Positions 42,466-53,017 of a stretch of DNA of 64,000 nucleotides are shown here, piece by piece (positions within the stretch are counted from its first letter, which is position 1; each line of letters opens with the position of its first letter). The position numbers and the translations under genes were made by a program. Origin of the DNA: Pseudomonas fluorescens (GTDB lineage Bacteria; Pseudomonadota; Gammaproteobacteria; Pseudomonadales; Pseudomonadaceae); the NCBI RefSeq assembly GCF_001623525.1, contig NZ_CP015225.1, positions 6,088,501 to 6,152,500 on the forward strand, read 5' to 3'. The notes below the pieces were generated by a model. That model had not been told where the DNA came from and made no database searches. It saw nothing but the letters and a program-made list of their open reading frames with translations.

Positions 42466-42894
42466 ATGAAAACTTTTACTGCTAAACCGGAAACAGTAAA
42501 GCGCGACTGGTTTGTCGTCGACGCTGCTGGTCAGACCCTGGGTCGTCTGGCCACCGAAATCGCGAGCCGTCTGCGTGGCAAGCACAAGCCTGAGTACACC
42601 CCTCACGTTGACACCGGTGACTACATCGTCGTGATCAACGCTGAGCAAGTACGTGTTACTGGCGCTAAAACCACTGACAAAATGTACTACTCCCACTCCG
42701 GTTTTCCTGGCGGCATCAAGTCGATCAACTTTGAAAAGCTGATCGCCAAAGCCCCTGAGCGCGTGATCGAGACCGCGGTTAAAGGCATGCTGCCTAAAAA
42801 CCCACTGGGTCGCGACATGTATCGTAAGCTGAAGGTTTATGCGGGCGCTGCTCACCCTCATACTGCTCAGCAGCCCCAAGAACTGAAGTTTTAA
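42466..42894 (+). CDS. rplM: 50S ribosomal protein L13
   Basis: This 142-residue large-subunit protein starts [20 protein letters not shown], with [21 protein letters not shown], as in all bacterial L13. It is an early assembly protein. GAGG lies 9 nt before the ATG. It heads the two-gene rplM-rpsI operon, which in E. coli is repressed by L13 with S9. A TTGACT run at 42393 may be the -35 element, but I could not fix a matching -10. Confidence 0.97.
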   Translation: MKTFTAKPETVKRDWFVVDAAGQTLGRLATEIASRLRGKHKPEYTPHVDTGDYIVVINAEQVRVTGAKTTDKMYYSHSGFPGGIKSINFEKLIAKAPERVIETAVKGMLPKNPLGRDMYRKLKVYAGAAHPHTAQQPQELKF

Positions 42895-42908
42895 CGGAAT
42901 AGTTCATT

Positions 42909-43301
42909 ATGTCGGCGACTCAAAATTACGGCACTGGCCGTCGCAAGACTGCAACCGCACGCGTTTTCCTGCGTCCGGGCACTGGTAATATCTCCATCAA
43001 CAACCGCTCCCTGGATAACTTCTTCGGCCGCGAAACTGCCCGCATGGTAGTTCGTCAGCCGCTGGAACTGACCGAGACCGTCGAAAAATTCGACATCTAC
43101 GTCACCGTTATCGGTGGTGGTGTAAGTGGTCAAGCTGGCGCAATCCGCCACGGCATCACTCGCGCCCTGATGGATTACGACGAGACTCTGCGTGGTGCTC
43201 TGCGCAAAGCCGGCTTCGTAACTCGCGATGCTCGCGAAGTTGAACGTAAGAAAGTCGGTCTGCGTAAAGCGCGTAAGCGTCCGCAGTACTCGAAGCGTTA
43301 A
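42909..43301 (+). CDS. rpsI: 30S ribosomal protein S9
   Basis: This 130-residue small-subunit protein has the characteristic [18 protein letters not shown] start and the basic C-terminal tail ending RPQYSKR, whose last residues reach the P-site tRNA. It follows rplM by 14 nt and is closed by a terminator at 43324-43357. Confidence 0.97.
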   Translation: MSATQNYGTGRRKTATARVFLRPGTGNISINNRSLDNFFGRETARMVVRQPLELTETVEKFDIYVTVIGGGVSGQAGAIRHGITRALMDYDETLRGALRKAGFVTRDAREVERKKVGLRKARKRPQYSKR

Positions 43302-43323
43302 TTTCGCTTCCGCTTTCAAAAGG

Positions 43324-43357
43324 CGCCCAGTTCCTCACGGAGCTGGGCGTTTTTTTA
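43324..43357 (+). terminator. Terminator of rplM-rpsI
   Basis: CGCCCAGTTCC and GGAGCTGGGCG pair with one wobble and are followed by seven or more T, 22 nt after the rpsI stop. Confidence 0.92.
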
Positions 43358-43557
43358 TGGGCAAAAGAATTGCTCTGTGACAACTTGCCACATTCGTAGA
43401 GCCCCTATACTACAAGGCTTGGCGGTTTGGCCGCTTGGTAATTACCTTGTCAGAATTGGGGCTTTTCATTACCATTCGGCAAAATTTTTATAAGTTCAGA
43501 TTTTTACTTAGTAGACGCCTGATCTAACAGGCCACAAAGCTGATGGGAGAGGACTGA

Positions 43558-44151
43558 ATGAGCAATGACGGCGTGAATGCAGGCCGGCGTCGCTTCCTGG
43601 TAGCAGCCACATCCGTGGTGGGTGCTGCAGGAGCGGTGGGGGCTGCGGTCCCGTTCGTGGGGTCATGGTTTCCCAGTGCCAAGGCGAAAGCCGCAGGTGC
43701 ACCGGTGAAAGTGAATGTCAGCAAGATCGAGCCAGGCCAGCAGATGATTGCTGAGTGGCGCGGCCAGCCGGTGTTCATCGTCCGCCGTACAGAGGAAATC
43801 CTGGGGAATCTGAAAAAGATCGAGGGTCAGTTGTCCGACCCGTCCTCCAAGAACTCTACGCAACCGACCTATGTCGACCCGCAGACGCGTTCGATCAAGC
43901 CAGAGGTCCTGCTGCTGATCGGGATCTGTACGCACCTGGGTTGCTCGCCAACGTTCCGCCCTGAAGTGGCGCCTGCCGACTTGGGCAAGGACTGGGTCGG
44001 TGGTTATTTCTGCCCTTGCCACGGCTCCCACTACGACCTGGCCGGTCGCGTCTACAAGTCGCAGCCTGCACCTCTGAACCTGCCAGTTCCCCCGCATTCC
44101 TATGAGACCGATGACATCATTGTCGTTGGCGTCGATACGGAGAAAGCGTGA
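43558..44151 (+). CDS. petA: Ubiquinol-cytochrome c reductase Rieske iron-sulfur subunit
   Basis: This 197-residue Rieske protein of the bc1 complex has a twin-arginine-type signal anchor (GRRRFLVAATS) followed by a hydrophobic helix. The [2Fe-2S] ligands are Cys124 and His126 (CTHLGCSP) and Cys152 and His155 (CPCHGS), with the Cys129-Cys154 disulfide pair present. It takes electrons from ubiquinol to cytochrome c1. AGAGG precedes the ATG. It heads petABC and its stop overlaps the petB start by one base (TGATG). Confidence 0.96.
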   Translation: MSNDGVNAGRRRFLVAATSVVGAAGAVGAAVPFVGSWFPSAKAKAAGAPVKVNVSKIEPGQQMIAEWRGQPVFIVRRTEEILGNLKKIEGQLSDPSSKNSTQPTYVDPQTRSIKPEVLLLIGICTHLGCSPTFRPEVAPADLGKDWVGGYFCPCHGSHYDLAGRVYKSQPAPLNLPVPPHSYETDDIIVVGVDTEKA

Positions 44152-45362
44152 TGAGCAAATTCATGGATTGGGTTGATGCGCGCTTTCCCGCGACCAAAAT
44201 GTGGGAAGACCATCTCAGCAAGTACTACGCTCCGAAGAACTTCAACTTCTTCTACTTCTTTGGCTCCCTGGCGCTGCTCGTTCTGGTCAACCAGATCGTC
44301 ACCGGTGTCTGGCTGACCATGAGCTACACCCCGTCGGCGGAAGAAGCGTTTGCCTCCGTCGAATACATCATGCGCGACGTCGAGTACGGCTCGATCCTGC
44401 GTCTGCTGCACTCCACCGGCGCTTCGGCGTTCTTCATCGTGGTCTACCTGCACATGTTCCGTGGCCTGCTCTACGGTTCGTACCAGAAGCCTCGCGAGCT
44501 GGTGTGGGTCTTCGGCATGCTGATCTACCTGGCGCTGATGGCCGAGGCCTTCATGGGCTACCTGCTGCCGTGGGGCCAGATGTCCTACTGGGGTGCCCAG
44601 GTGATCATCTCGCTGTTCGGTGCGATCCCGGTCATCGGTGACGACCTGACCCAGTGGATTCGCGGTGACTACCTGATCTCGGGCATTACCCTGAACCGCT
44701 TCTTCGCCCTGCACGTGGTCGCCCTGCCGATCGTGATCCTTGGCCTGGTGGTTCTGCACATCCTGGCCTTGCACGAAGTCGGCTCGAACAACCCCGATGG
44801 CGTGGACATCAAGAAGCACAAGGACGAGAACGGTGTACCGCTGGATGGCATCGCCTTCCACCCGTACTACACCGTGAAAGATATCGTCGGCGTGGTGGTC
44901 TTCCTGTTCATCTTCTGCTCCATCGTGTTCTTCTTCCCGGAAATGGGTGGTTACTTCCTCGAGAAGCCGAACTTCGAGCAGGCGAACGCGTTCAAGACCC
45001 CTGAGCATATTGCCCCGGTCTGGTACTTCACGCCGTTCTACGCGATTTTGCGGGCGATCCCGGACAAGCTGATGGGCGTTATCGCCATGGGCGCGGCCAT
45101 CGCAGTGCTGTTCGTCCTGCCGTGGCTGGACCGCAGCCCTGTCAAATCGATGCGCTACAAAGGCTGGCTGAGCAAGATCTGGCTGGTGGTGTTCTGCATC
45201 TCGTTCGTGATCCTGGGTGTGTTGGGTGTGCTGGCGCCAACGCCGGGTCGGACGCTGCTGTCGCAGGTCTGCACCTTCCTGTACTTCGCCTACTTCATTC
45301 TGATGCCGTTCTACACAAGGCTCGAGAAGACCAAACCGGTTCCGGAAAGGGTGACTGGCTGA
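44151..45362 (+). CDS. petB: Ubiquinol-cytochrome c reductase cytochrome b subunit
   Basis: This 403-residue membrane subunit has eight or more helices. It binds two b haems through histidines in LLHSTGASAFFIVVYLHMFRG and RFFALHVVALPIVILGLVVLHILALHE. The quinol-site PEWY-type motif is not literal but replaced by PVWYFTPFYAILRAIPDK. The start is ATG at 44151, overlapping the petA stop; GTG one codon earlier is less likely. petC follows with the same one-base overlap. Confidence 0.96.
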   Translation: MSKFMDWVDARFPATKMWEDHLSKYYAPKNFNFFYFFGSLALLVLVNQIVTGVWLTMSYTPSAEEAFASVEYIMRDVEYGSILRLLHSTGASAFFIVVYLHMFRGLLYGSYQKPRELVWVFGMLIYLALMAEAFMGYLLPWGQMSYWGAQVIISLFGAIPVIGDDLTQWIRGDYLISGITLNRFFALHVVALPIVILGLVVLHILALHEVGSNNPDGVDIKKHKDENGVPLDGIAFHPYYTVKDIVGVVVFLFIFCSIVFFFPEMGGYFLEKPNFEQANAFKTPEHIAPVWYFTPFYAILRAIPDKLMGVIAMGAAIAVLFVLPWLDRSPVKSMRYKGWLSKIWLVVFCISFVILGVLGVLAPTPGRTLLSQVCTFLYFAYFILMPFYTRLEKTKPVPERVTG

Positions 45363-46144
45363 TGAAAAAGCTATTTGCTGTACTGATTCTTGCTGCCATG
45401 CCTGTATTGTCCTTCGCGGCTGAACACGGTGGTCCAGAGCTGGAAAAGGTCGACATCGACGTTTCCGACAAAGCTGCCATGCAGGACGGCGCACGTACGT
45501 TCGCCAACTACTGCATGGGTTGCCACAGTGCCAAGTTCCAGCGCTACGAGCGTGTTGCCGATGACCTGGGCATTCCTCATGAAGTGATGCTCGAGAAACT
45601 GGTGTTCACCGGTGCCAAGCTGGGCGATCACATGACCATCGGCATGCAGCCTGCGGATGCCAAGACCTGGTTCGGTGCCGCGCCGCCGGACCTGACCCTT
45701 GTCGCCCGTGTGCGTGGGACTGACTGGCTTTATGGTTACCTGCGTTCGTTCTACGAAGATCCTGCGCGTCCATGGGGCGTGAACAACAAGGTCTTCCCGA
45801 ACGTCGGCATGCCTAACGTACTGGTCGGCCTCCAGGGGCGCCAGGTGGTAGGCTGCAAACAGGTTCAGATCGTTGAGGGCGGCAAAAAGCAATTCGACCC
45901 GCTGACCGGCACCGCTTTGACTCATGAAGCCTGCGACCAGCTGACTGTATTGCCGAATACCGGCAGCCTGACGCCGGAGCAGTTCGACGAGAAGGTCAAG
46001 AACCTGGTGACCTTCCTGGCCTACTCGGCCAATCCGGTGAAGCTGGAGCATCAGCGCATCGGTACCTATGTATTGCTGTACCTGGCGTTCTTCTTCGTAT
46101 TCGCGTACCTGCTCAAGCGTGAATACTGGAAAGACGTGCATTGA
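45362..46144 (+). CDS. petC: Ubiquinol-cytochrome c reductase cytochrome c1 subunit
   Basis: This 260-residue cytochrome c1 has a cleavable signal peptide (MKKLFAVLILAAMPVLSFA). The covalent haem motif CMGCH is at 51-55, a Met ligand lies in the later half, and there is a C-terminal membrane anchor (TYVLLYLAFFFVFAYLL) with a positive end. It passes electrons to soluble cytochromes. It is the last gene of petABC. The long stem-loop at 46174-46246 separates it from sspA. Confidence 0.96.
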   Translation: MKKLFAVLILAAMPVLSFAAEHGGPELEKVDIDVSDKAAMQDGARTFANYCMGCHSAKFQRYERVADDLGIPHEVMLEKLVFTGAKLGDHMTIGMQPADAKTWFGAAPPDLTLVARVRGTDWLYGYLRSFYEDPARPWGVNNKVFPNVGMPNVLVGLQGRQVVGCKQVQIVEGGKKQFDPLTGTALTHEACDQLTVLPNTGSLTPEQFDEKVKNLVTFLAYSANPVKLEHQRIGTYVLLYLAFFFVFAYLLKREYWKDVH

Positions 46145-46173
46145 TAAAGCTGTAAGCCGTTGCTGTTAATCGT

Positions 46174-46246
46174 GCGCGCCCAAGGGCGTCTCTAATGTAA
46201 CGAGCCTGGCCAGCCAGGTGTTACGGGAGACGCCCTCTGGGCGCGC
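46174..46246. terminator. Long stem-loop between petC and sspA
   Basis: GCGCGCCCAAGGGCGTCTC and GAGACGCCCTCTGGGCGCGC pair over about 19 positions, with a second stem (GCCTGGC/GCCAGG) in the loop, followed by CTCGTTTTTCC. It probably terminates petABC and may also shape the sspA leader. Confidence 0.8.
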
Positions 46247-46292
46247 TCGTTTTTCCGTTTTTCGATAATTTCAACAAGCGAGGAGGATCGCC

Positions 46293-46910
46293 ATGGGCGT
46301 GACCAATCGGTTGGCCTGTTACTCCGACCCCGCCGACCACTATTCCCACCGGGTACGCATCGTACTGGCAGAGAAGGGTGTCAGCGCCGAGATCATTTAC
46401 GTCGAAGCGGGCCGTCAGCCGCCGAAGCTGATCGAGGTGAACCCTTACGGCAGCCTGCCTACGCTGGTCGATCGTGACCTGGCATTGTGGGAGTCGACCG
46501 TGGTGATGGAATATCTGGATGAGCGTTATCCGCATCCGCCTTTGCTGCCGGTGTACCCTGTTGCACGTGCCAATAGCCGTTTGCTGATCCATCGCATCCA
46601 GCGTGACTGGTGCGGGTTGGTGGATCTGATCCTGGATTCCCGGACCAAGGAGCCGGCGCGGGTCGTGGCACGCAAGGAATTGCGTGAAAGCCTGACGGGC
46701 GTATCGCCGCTATTCGTCGATAAGCCGTTTTTCCTCAGTGAGGAACAAAGTCTGGTGGATTGCTGCCTATTGCCCATACTCTGGCGTTTGCCGATTCTGG
46801 GTATCGAACTGCCGCGGCCTGCCAAGCCGCTGCTTGATTATATGGAGCGCCAATTCGCGCGTGAGGCTTTCCAGGCGAGTCTGTCTGGTGTCGAACGTGA
46901 CATGCGCTAA
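46293..46910 (+). CDS. sspA: Stringent starvation protein A
   Basis: This 205-residue glutathione-transferase-fold protein binds RNA polymerase and affects stationary-phase and stress transcription. The thioredoxin-like half ([24 protein letters not shown]) lacks the active-site serine/tyrosine of true transferases, as is usual in SspA, and [21 protein letters not shown] is a family hallmark. AGGAGG lies just before the ATG. It precedes sspB by 16 nt in a typical sspAB pair. Confidence 0.95.
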   Translation: MGVTNRLACYSDPADHYSHRVRIVLAEKGVSAEIIYVEAGRQPPKLIEVNPYGSLPTLVDRDLALWESTVVMEYLDERYPHPPLLPVYPVARANSRLLIHRIQRDWCGLVDLILDSRTKEPARVVARKELRESLTGVSPLFVDKPFFLSEEQSLVDCCLLPILWRLPILGIELPRPAKPLLDYMERQFAREAFQASLSGVERDMR

Positions 46911-46926
46911 GGCTTAGGGAGCCGCT

Positions 46927-47340
46927 ATGAACTCCAGTCGACCTTATCTGGTCCGCGCGCTCTACGAGTGGATTGTGGACAATGATTGCACCCCGCACAT
47001 GTTGGTCAATGCCGAATTTCCGTCGGTGCAGGTGCCGCAGGGTTTTGCCAATGATGGGCAGATTGTCCTGAACGTGTCGCCAGCCGCTGTGCGTCACCTG
47101 CACATGGATAATGACGCCGTCAGCTTTGAAGGGCGCTTCGGTGGTGTGCCGCACACCCTGTACGTGCCAGTTGCTGCGATTCTGGGGATTTATGCCCGGG
47201 AGAATGGCCAGGGCATGGTGTTTGAGCTGGAAGCGCCGTTGGACGGTGAAGAAGAGTTCGAGCCGGATGATGACCTGCCACCACCGGATGACGAGCCGCC
47301 GCGTCCTAGCGGTAGGCCTAGTCTTAAGGTGGTGAAGTAG
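46927..47340 (+). CDS. sspB: ClpXP protease specificity-enhancing factor SspB
   Basis: This 137-residue adaptor delivers ssrA-tagged proteins to ClpXP. The N-terminal domain (1-110) begins SRPYLVRALYEWIVDNDCTPH. An acidic linker (DGEEEFEPDDDLPPPDDEPP) leads to the C-terminal ClpX-binding tail GRPSLKVVK, which is intact. GGGAG precedes the ATG. It is cotranscribed with sspA. Confidence 0.95.
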   Translation: MNSSRPYLVRALYEWIVDNDCTPHMLVNAEFPSVQVPQGFANDGQIVLNVSPAAVRHLHMDNDAVSFEGRFGGVPHTLYVPVAAILGIYARENGQGMVFELEAPLDGEEEFEPDDDLPPPDDEPPRPSGRPSLKVVK

Positions 47341-47430
47341 CGGAGCGGGTGATCTGTTCGCTGTTCGCTGAGGAAAATGCCTGTGTCGTGAGATGTGGGC
47401 ATTTTTTTTGGCTGCATTTATTGGTGGATT

Positions 47431-47808
47431 GGTGTGAATATCCGTTGCTGCGGTAACGGCTACTTATGGTTCCGCTCTTACAGGGGCTCACTTTTGAAAA
47501 GCGCAAAAGTAAGCAAAACGCTTTATGCGGTATGCCCCACCACTCGGTGCCTCGCTAGGGCTCGGCATGCCCGAACGCAGGCATTGCGCAGTGGGCAACC
47601 CGGCATGGATGCCGGGTTAGCCGCGCTGAGCCATGGATGGCCCTTCGCGGCGGCCCACGGAGCAATGCCGGAGTGAGGGCACACCGAGCCTAAGCGAGGT
47701 GCCGAGTGGTGGGGCAGGAGCGCTTTGCTTACTTTCGCGCTTTTCGAAAGTGACCCGCCGTCAGGGCGGAACCCTAAGTGGCCGTTACCGCAGCAACGGA
47801 TATACACC
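47431..47808. mobile_element. MITE-like long inverted-repeat element
   Basis: The left end GGTGTGAATATCCGTTGCTG and the right end, read inverted, GGTGTATATCCGTTGCTG match over about 28 nt and continue as GCGGTAACGGC. Imperfect complementarity runs inward, with CCCCACCACTCGG and CCGAGTGGTGGGG, so almost all 378 nt can fold into one hairpin. There is no transposase gene inside. It lies between sspB and the terminator of dolP. It looks like a non-autonomous element or very large dispersed repeat. Confidence 0.72.
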
Positions 47809-47831
47809 CAAAACCCGAAAAACCCGCCCAT

Positions 47832-47874
47832 AAAAAAACGGCGCCTTCCCACCCTGGAAGAAGCGCCGTTTTTT
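47832..47874. terminator. Bidirectional terminator downstream of dolP
   Basis: AAAAAAACGGCGCCTTCC and GGAAGAAGCGCCGTTTTTT form a stem with A- and T-runs on either side, about 55 nt past the dolP stop on the minus strand. Confidence 0.9.
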
Positions 47875-47929
47875 AAGTGATCAACATGGCCAACAAGCTG
47901 CGTCTCACAAAGCCCGCAACCGCCCCCTC

Positions 47930-49122
<1,193 letters not shown>

Positions 49123-49200
49123 TTATCGGCACAAACATGTGCGGCGCGCAAAGCAAAGAGCAAAAAAGTTAGGTGAAGGTGTCCGGCTCGGCATGGGCGC

Positions 49201-49563
49201 TCAACTGTCGAAGGCGTTCTGCAGCCAGTTCAACTGGGCGGCGTTGCTGTCGATGGCAACCACGTCGAAGCGGCAGGGATGATCGGCCCAGCGAGGCTCG
49301 CTTTGCAGAAAATACTGTGCGGCCAAAACCAGCTTCTGGCGCTTGCGCTCGTCAATGCTGTCGAGCGCGCCACCCCATTGAGTATTTTTTCTGTAGCGGA
49401 CTTCGACGAATACTACTGTATCGCCGTCAAGCATGACCAGATCAAGCTCGCCGCGTTTGCACAACCAGTTCTGCGCCACCAGCCGCAGGCCGTGTTGCTG
49501 GAGATGCGCGAGGGCTTGGCCCTCGGCATCCCGTCCGCTTTGCTGGCGTGATCGGTCGGGCAT
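49201..49563 (-). CDS. yraN: YraN family (UPF0102) nuclease-like protein
   Basis: This 120-residue protein has a restriction-endonuclease-like core: GRDAEGQALAHLQQHG, then LCKRGELDLVMLDGDTVVFVEVRYR with the D-x-n-ExK-like pattern as FVEVR. YraN homologues sit beside lpoA in most gamma-proteobacteria and have no settled function. Its ATG shares one base with the lpoA stop (TGATG read on the minus strand), so translation is coupled. Confidence 0.92.
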   Translation of the reverse strand: MPDRSRQQSGRDAEGQALAHLQQHGLRLVAQNWLCKRGELDLVMLDGDTVVFVEVRYRKNTQWGGALDSIDERKRQKLVLAAQYFLQSEPRWADHPCRFDVVAIDSNAAQLNWLQNAFDS

Positions 49564-51374
49564 CAGCGCTGGGTATCCGGCAGGCGCTGCACCTGGCCGT
49601 TGAGGAACTCGGCCCAAGGCAGTTGACGCTGTACGCGCTGGGTGGCAGACACGGCCAGGCTGCCCGACAGGCCTTCGATGCGGCTGTCCGGCAGCGTCTT
49701 GAGCTGGCCCAGGCGCGGTGCCAGGCGATAGGCGTCTACACCCATCGCGTACAACCGGCCCAGGCTGCCGCCTGCCTGGGGCCACTGGGCGGTGACCTGC
49801 TTGCGCAGCGGGTCATTGGCGTCGAGCAGCCACGGGGTTTCGCAGAAGCGGATGCCGCTCATGTCGTTGTACTGGTTCTGGTCGCCGCTGGCGCTGAACA
49901 CTGAAGAAGTGGCGTAGACCGGCACATCACCTGCGTACTGGAAGTTCAGGGTGGGCTTGATCTGCTGGGCCTGTTGCGGCGTCGAGGCCAGGAAGATGAA
50001 CTCGATGTCCTGGCGACGGGACGGCTGGGCTGCGACCGTGGTGCCAACGGTGCTTTGCAGGCTCTTGGCGCGACCTTCGCTCTGGCGCAGCTGGAACATG
50101 TCGGCGATCTGCTGGGCCAGTTGGACCGGCTGGTCGACCCGTTCGATTGCGATGATGGTGCCGCCATTGGCCTGCCAGTCCTGGCTGAAGGCTTTCAGGA
50201 CGCGATCGCCCCATTCACCCTTCGGTACCATGGCGGCGGCACGATGCAGGCCGTCGGCGCGGGCGCGACGGGAGACTTCGCGGGCTTCATCCTCGGGTGC
50301 CAGGCCGAACTGGAACAGTTGCGGCGGCCCTTGTTCACCTTCGCTGTAGTTCAGCGCCAGGGTGGTGATCGGCAGTTGCGGGCGGGTGCTGATCTGCTTG
50401 ACCAGTGGTTTTTCCAGCGGTCCGACTACCAGTTGCACGCCGTCGGCCTGGGCCTTGCGATAGAACTCGTCCATGGAGGTCAGGCTGGAGCTGTCGTAGA
50501 ACTGGATGCTTGGCGGCTTCTGGCCGGCCTGTTGGGCCTGGTAGTGCGCGGCCATGAAGCCCTCACGCAAGGCCTTGGCAACCGCAGCCAGCGGGCCATT
50601 TTGTGGCAGCAGCAGGGCAATCTTGCTCAGCGGCTGGCTCGCCAGTTCCTTGAGCTTGACCAGTGGTATCGGCAGTTGCAGGGCGGCGGGGTGCTTCGGG
50701 TTCTGTTCGCGCCAGTGGTCGATCGCCGCCTGCTGTTGTTCCAGGGTGCCGGCGGTCTTGACGGCCTGGGCCAGGCTCAGCCAGCCGCCAAGGTCGTCGT
50801 TGGAGCTTGGCTGCAACTGGTCGGTGGGCAGCGAGGCGATCAACGACCAGATGGATTCGTGGTTTTTTGCCGCAGCGTCGTTTTCCAGCAGGGGCGCGAT
50901 GAAAATGCGCTCCTTGGCGGCGGCCAGGGTCTGGCCATCGGCCTCCAGGGCGCGGGCGCGGACGGTACCGGTACGGACCTGCTGCTCCACCGGCATTTCA
51001 CTCAGGTGTTGCAGGCTTGGGTGGCCCAGGGCGGTCAGTGCCGCCTTGGGCTGGTTGCGGGTCATCGCCAGTTCAGCCGACAGCGTGCTGGCGAAAATCT
51101 GCTGGCCGGGCTTGAGTTGTTCCATCGGCACTTGTTGCAGGATCTGTGCGGACTGGCCGGCATTGCCCTGGCGGTAGGCCAGGTCGGCAGCGCTCAGGCG
51201 CAGCAGGGCGGCTTTTTCCGGATTTTTGCTTTGGGTGGCCTGTTCGAGCAACTGCTCGATACTGGCATCCGGGGTGCGTGGAAGTTCGCCAAGGCTGGAC
51301 GAGGGCGAGCTGGCGCAGGCCGCCAGGAGGGCAGCGAGGCAGAGGGCGGAGAGCAGCCGCAGGCAAGCGATCAT
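49563..51374 (-). CDS. lpoA: Penicillin-binding protein activator LpoA
   Basis: This 603-residue outer-membrane lipoprotein has a lipobox ending at Cys20 (ALLAAC), a TPR-like N-terminal domain (about 35-250) and a C-terminal periplasmic-binding-like LppC domain (about 255-600). LpoA reaches through the peptidoglycan to activate PBP1A. It begins the minus-strand block lpoA-yraN-SIS-dolP and is divergent from rsmI, as in E. coli. Confidence 0.93.
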   Translation of the reverse strand: MIACLRLLSALCLAALLAACASSPSSSLGELPRTPDASIEQLLEQATQSKNPEKAALLRLSAADLAYRQGNAGQSAQILQQVPMEQLKPGQQIFASTLSAELAMTRNQPKAALTALGHPSLQHLSEMPVEQQVRTGTVRARALEADGQTLAAAKERIFIAPLLENDAAAKNHESIWSLIASLPTDQLQPSSNDDLGGWLSLAQAVKTAGTLEQQQAAIDHWREQNPKHPAALQLPIPLVKLKELASQPLSKIALLLPQNGPLAAVAKALREGFMAAHYQAQQAGQKPPSIQFYDSSSLTSMDEFYRKAQADGVQLVVGPLEKPLVKQISTRPQLPITTLALNYSEGEQGPPQLFQFGLAPEDEAREVSRRARADGLHRAAAMVPKGEWGDRVLKAFSQDWQANGGTIIAIERVDQPVQLAQQIADMFQLRQSEGRAKSLQSTVGTTVAAQPSRRQDIEFIFLASTPQQAQQIKPTLNFQYAGDVPVYATSSVFSASGDQNQYNDMSGIRFCETPWLLDANDPLRKQVTAQWPQAGGSLGRLYAMGVDAYRLAPRLGQLKTLPDSRIEGLSGSLAVSATQRVQRQLPWAEFLNGQVQRLPDTQR

Positions 51375-51509
51375 GTAAGTGTTCCTGATACGAGATCAAA
51401 TTAGCGTCGAATTGTACCCAAGCGCTGGCCGGGGCGCGATGTTAGTGGTGTGAATCGATCAATTTAGGTATTGCAAAGAGTGCGGCACAGCACAAAGGCA
51501 CTGCCCTCC

Positions 51510-51640
51510 GTGGCGAGGGAGCTTGCTCCCGCTGGGCTGCGCAGCAGCCCCAAACCCATTCAACACGGTATATCCGGGGGGGACGGCTGGCAGATTTTAC
51601 GGCTGCTGCGCAGCCGAGCGGGAGCAAGCTCCCTCGCCAC
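51510..51640. repeat. REPIN, type 1
   Basis: GTGGCGAGGGAGCTTGCTCCC with its GCTGGGCTGCGCAGCAGCCCC hairpin faces the inverted arm ending CTCCCTCGCCAC. It fills most of the divergent lpoA-rsmI gap, leaving the rsmI promoter to the short stretch 51641-51715. Confidence 0.88.
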
Positions 51641-51715
51641 AATGGCTGATGTGAACAGCCGAGACGGCCTGCACACGCTACAATGGCGGTTTTTACCGAT
51701 CATGAGGTATGTGTC

Positions 51716-52588
51716 TTGACTGCTCCAGGTGCTTTGAATTCCGCTGCCGGCGCGCTTTATGTGGTGGCGACGCCCATCGGCAACCTGGACGATATCAGTG
51801 CCCGTGCGCTGAGAATCCTGCAAGAGGTTGCCCTTATCGCAGCCGAAGACACCCGTCATTCCCAGCGCCTGCTGCAGCATTTCGGCATTTCCACGCCGTT
51901 GGCGGCCTGTCATGAACACAATGAGCGGGATGAGGGCAGTCGTTTCATTACCCGGCTGTTGGCGGGCGATAACGTCGCGCTGATTTCCGATGCCGGTACG
52001 CCGCTGATTTCCGACCCCGGCTATCATCTGGTGCGTCAGGCTCGGGCGGCGGGCATCAGCGTGGTGCCGGTGCCGGGCGCTTGTGCATTGATCGCGGCGC
52101 TGTCGGCGGCGGGCCTGCCGTCGGACCGTTTCATCTTCGAAGGTTTCCTGCCGGCCAAGGCGGTGGGGCGTCGGGCGCGCCTGGAGGCTATAAAGGAAGA
52201 ACCGCGCACGCTGATCTTTTATGAGGCGCCGCACCGCATTCTGGAATGCCTGCAAGACATGGAACTGGTGTTCGGCGCCGAGCGCCCGGCACTGCTGGCT
52301 CGCGAGTTGACCAAGACCTTCGAAACCCTCAAGGGGTTGCCGTTGGCGCAGCTGCGAGCCTTCGTCGAAAGCGACAGCAACCAGCAGCGCGGCGAGTGTG
52401 TCGTGCTGGTGGCCGGGTGGACAGCCCCGGAAAGTGAAGACGCTGTCAGCAGCGAAGCGATGCGCGTCCTGAACCTGCTACTCGAGGAAATGCCGCTCAA
52501 GCGTGCCGCGGCCCTTGCGGCGCAAATCACTGGCGAGCGCAAGAATGTGCTGTACCAGGTCGCACTGGAAAAACAGAAAGGCCAGTGA
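51716..52588 (+). CDS. rsmI: 16S rRNA (cytidine-1402-2'-O)-methyltransferase
   Basis: This 290-residue tetrapyrrole-methylase-fold enzyme 2'-O-methylates C1402 in the ribosomal P site, using S-adenosylmethionine. It has LYVVATPIGNLDD, AEDTRHSQRLL, SDAGTPLISDPG and FYEAPHR. I placed the start at TTG 51716, since GAGGT lies 8 nt before it and the reading begins near the conserved segment; ATG 51683 would add 11 residues from promoter sequence (TACAAT at 51679-51684). It precedes rnpB, the usual order. Confidence 0.93.
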   Translation: MTAPGALNSAAGALYVVATPIGNLDDISARALRILQEVALIAAEDTRHSQRLLQHFGISTPLAACHEHNERDEGSRFITRLLAGDNVALISDAGTPLISDPGYHLVRQARAAGISVVPVPGACALIAALSAAGLPSDRFIFEGFLPAKAVGRRARLEAIKEEPRTLIFYEAPHRILECLQDMELVFGAERPALLARELTKTFETLKGLPLAQLRAFVESDSNQQRGECVVLVAGWTAPESEDAVSSEAMRVLNLLLEEMPLKRAAALAAQITGERKNVLYQVALEKQKGQ

Positions 52589-52619
52589 AACCAAGGCGTG
52601 GGTCTGGCCCAAGGCTTTT

Positions 52620-52640
52620 AGCGCTTGTTCTTCAAGCGCT
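52620..52640. other. Hairpin between rsmI and rnpB
   Basis: AGCGCTTG-TTCTT-CAAGCGCT is a perfect 8-bp stem without a T-run, 31 nt after the rsmI stop. It may be a weak terminator or a processing site ahead of rnpB. Confidence 0.45.
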
Positions 52641-52660
52641 CTACCGTTAACCTTCGCGGC

Positions 52661-53017
52661 GGAGAGTCGATCGGACAGTCGCTGCCCTCTATGAGAATTA
52701 GGGGGGGGAGGAAAGTCCGGGCTCCATAGGGCGAAGTGCCAGGTAATGCCTGGGAGGCGTGAGCCTACGGAAAGTGCCACAGAAAATAACCGCCTAAGCG
52801 CTTCGGCGCCGGTAAGGGTGAAAAGGTGCGGTAAGAGCGCACCGCACGGCTGGCAACAGTTCGTGGCTAGGTAAACCCCACTTGGAGCAAGACCAAATAG
52901 GGTCCCAAGGCGTGGCCCGCGCTGGGACCGGGTAGGTTGCTAAAGATGTCCAGTGATGGCCATCGTAGACGAATGACTGTTCAAGACAGAACCCGGCTTA
53001 CAGATCGACTCTCCACC
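52661..53017 (+). ncRNA. rnpB: RNase P RNA (M1, bacterial class A)
   Basis: This catalytic RNA of RNase P matures tRNA 5' ends. It contains the universal stretches GGAAAGTCCGGGC, TAAGGGTGAAAAGGTGCGG, AGAGCGCACCGC and ACAGAACCCGGCTTA. The ends GGAGAGTCGATC and GATCGACTCTCC pair over 12 bp as helix P1, and this fixes the limits. Length (about 357) and position between rsmI and mraZ fit Pseudomonas. Confidence 0.96.

Noticed and set aside
44151..45362. Cytochrome b split or fused with c1
   Set aside because: petB and petC overlap by one base, but each has its own start. c1 has its own signal peptide, so there is no fusion.
47395..47852. ORFs within the inverted-repeat element
   Set aside because: They arise from repeat sequence on both strands and look like each other because of the palindrome, not because of selection for protein.
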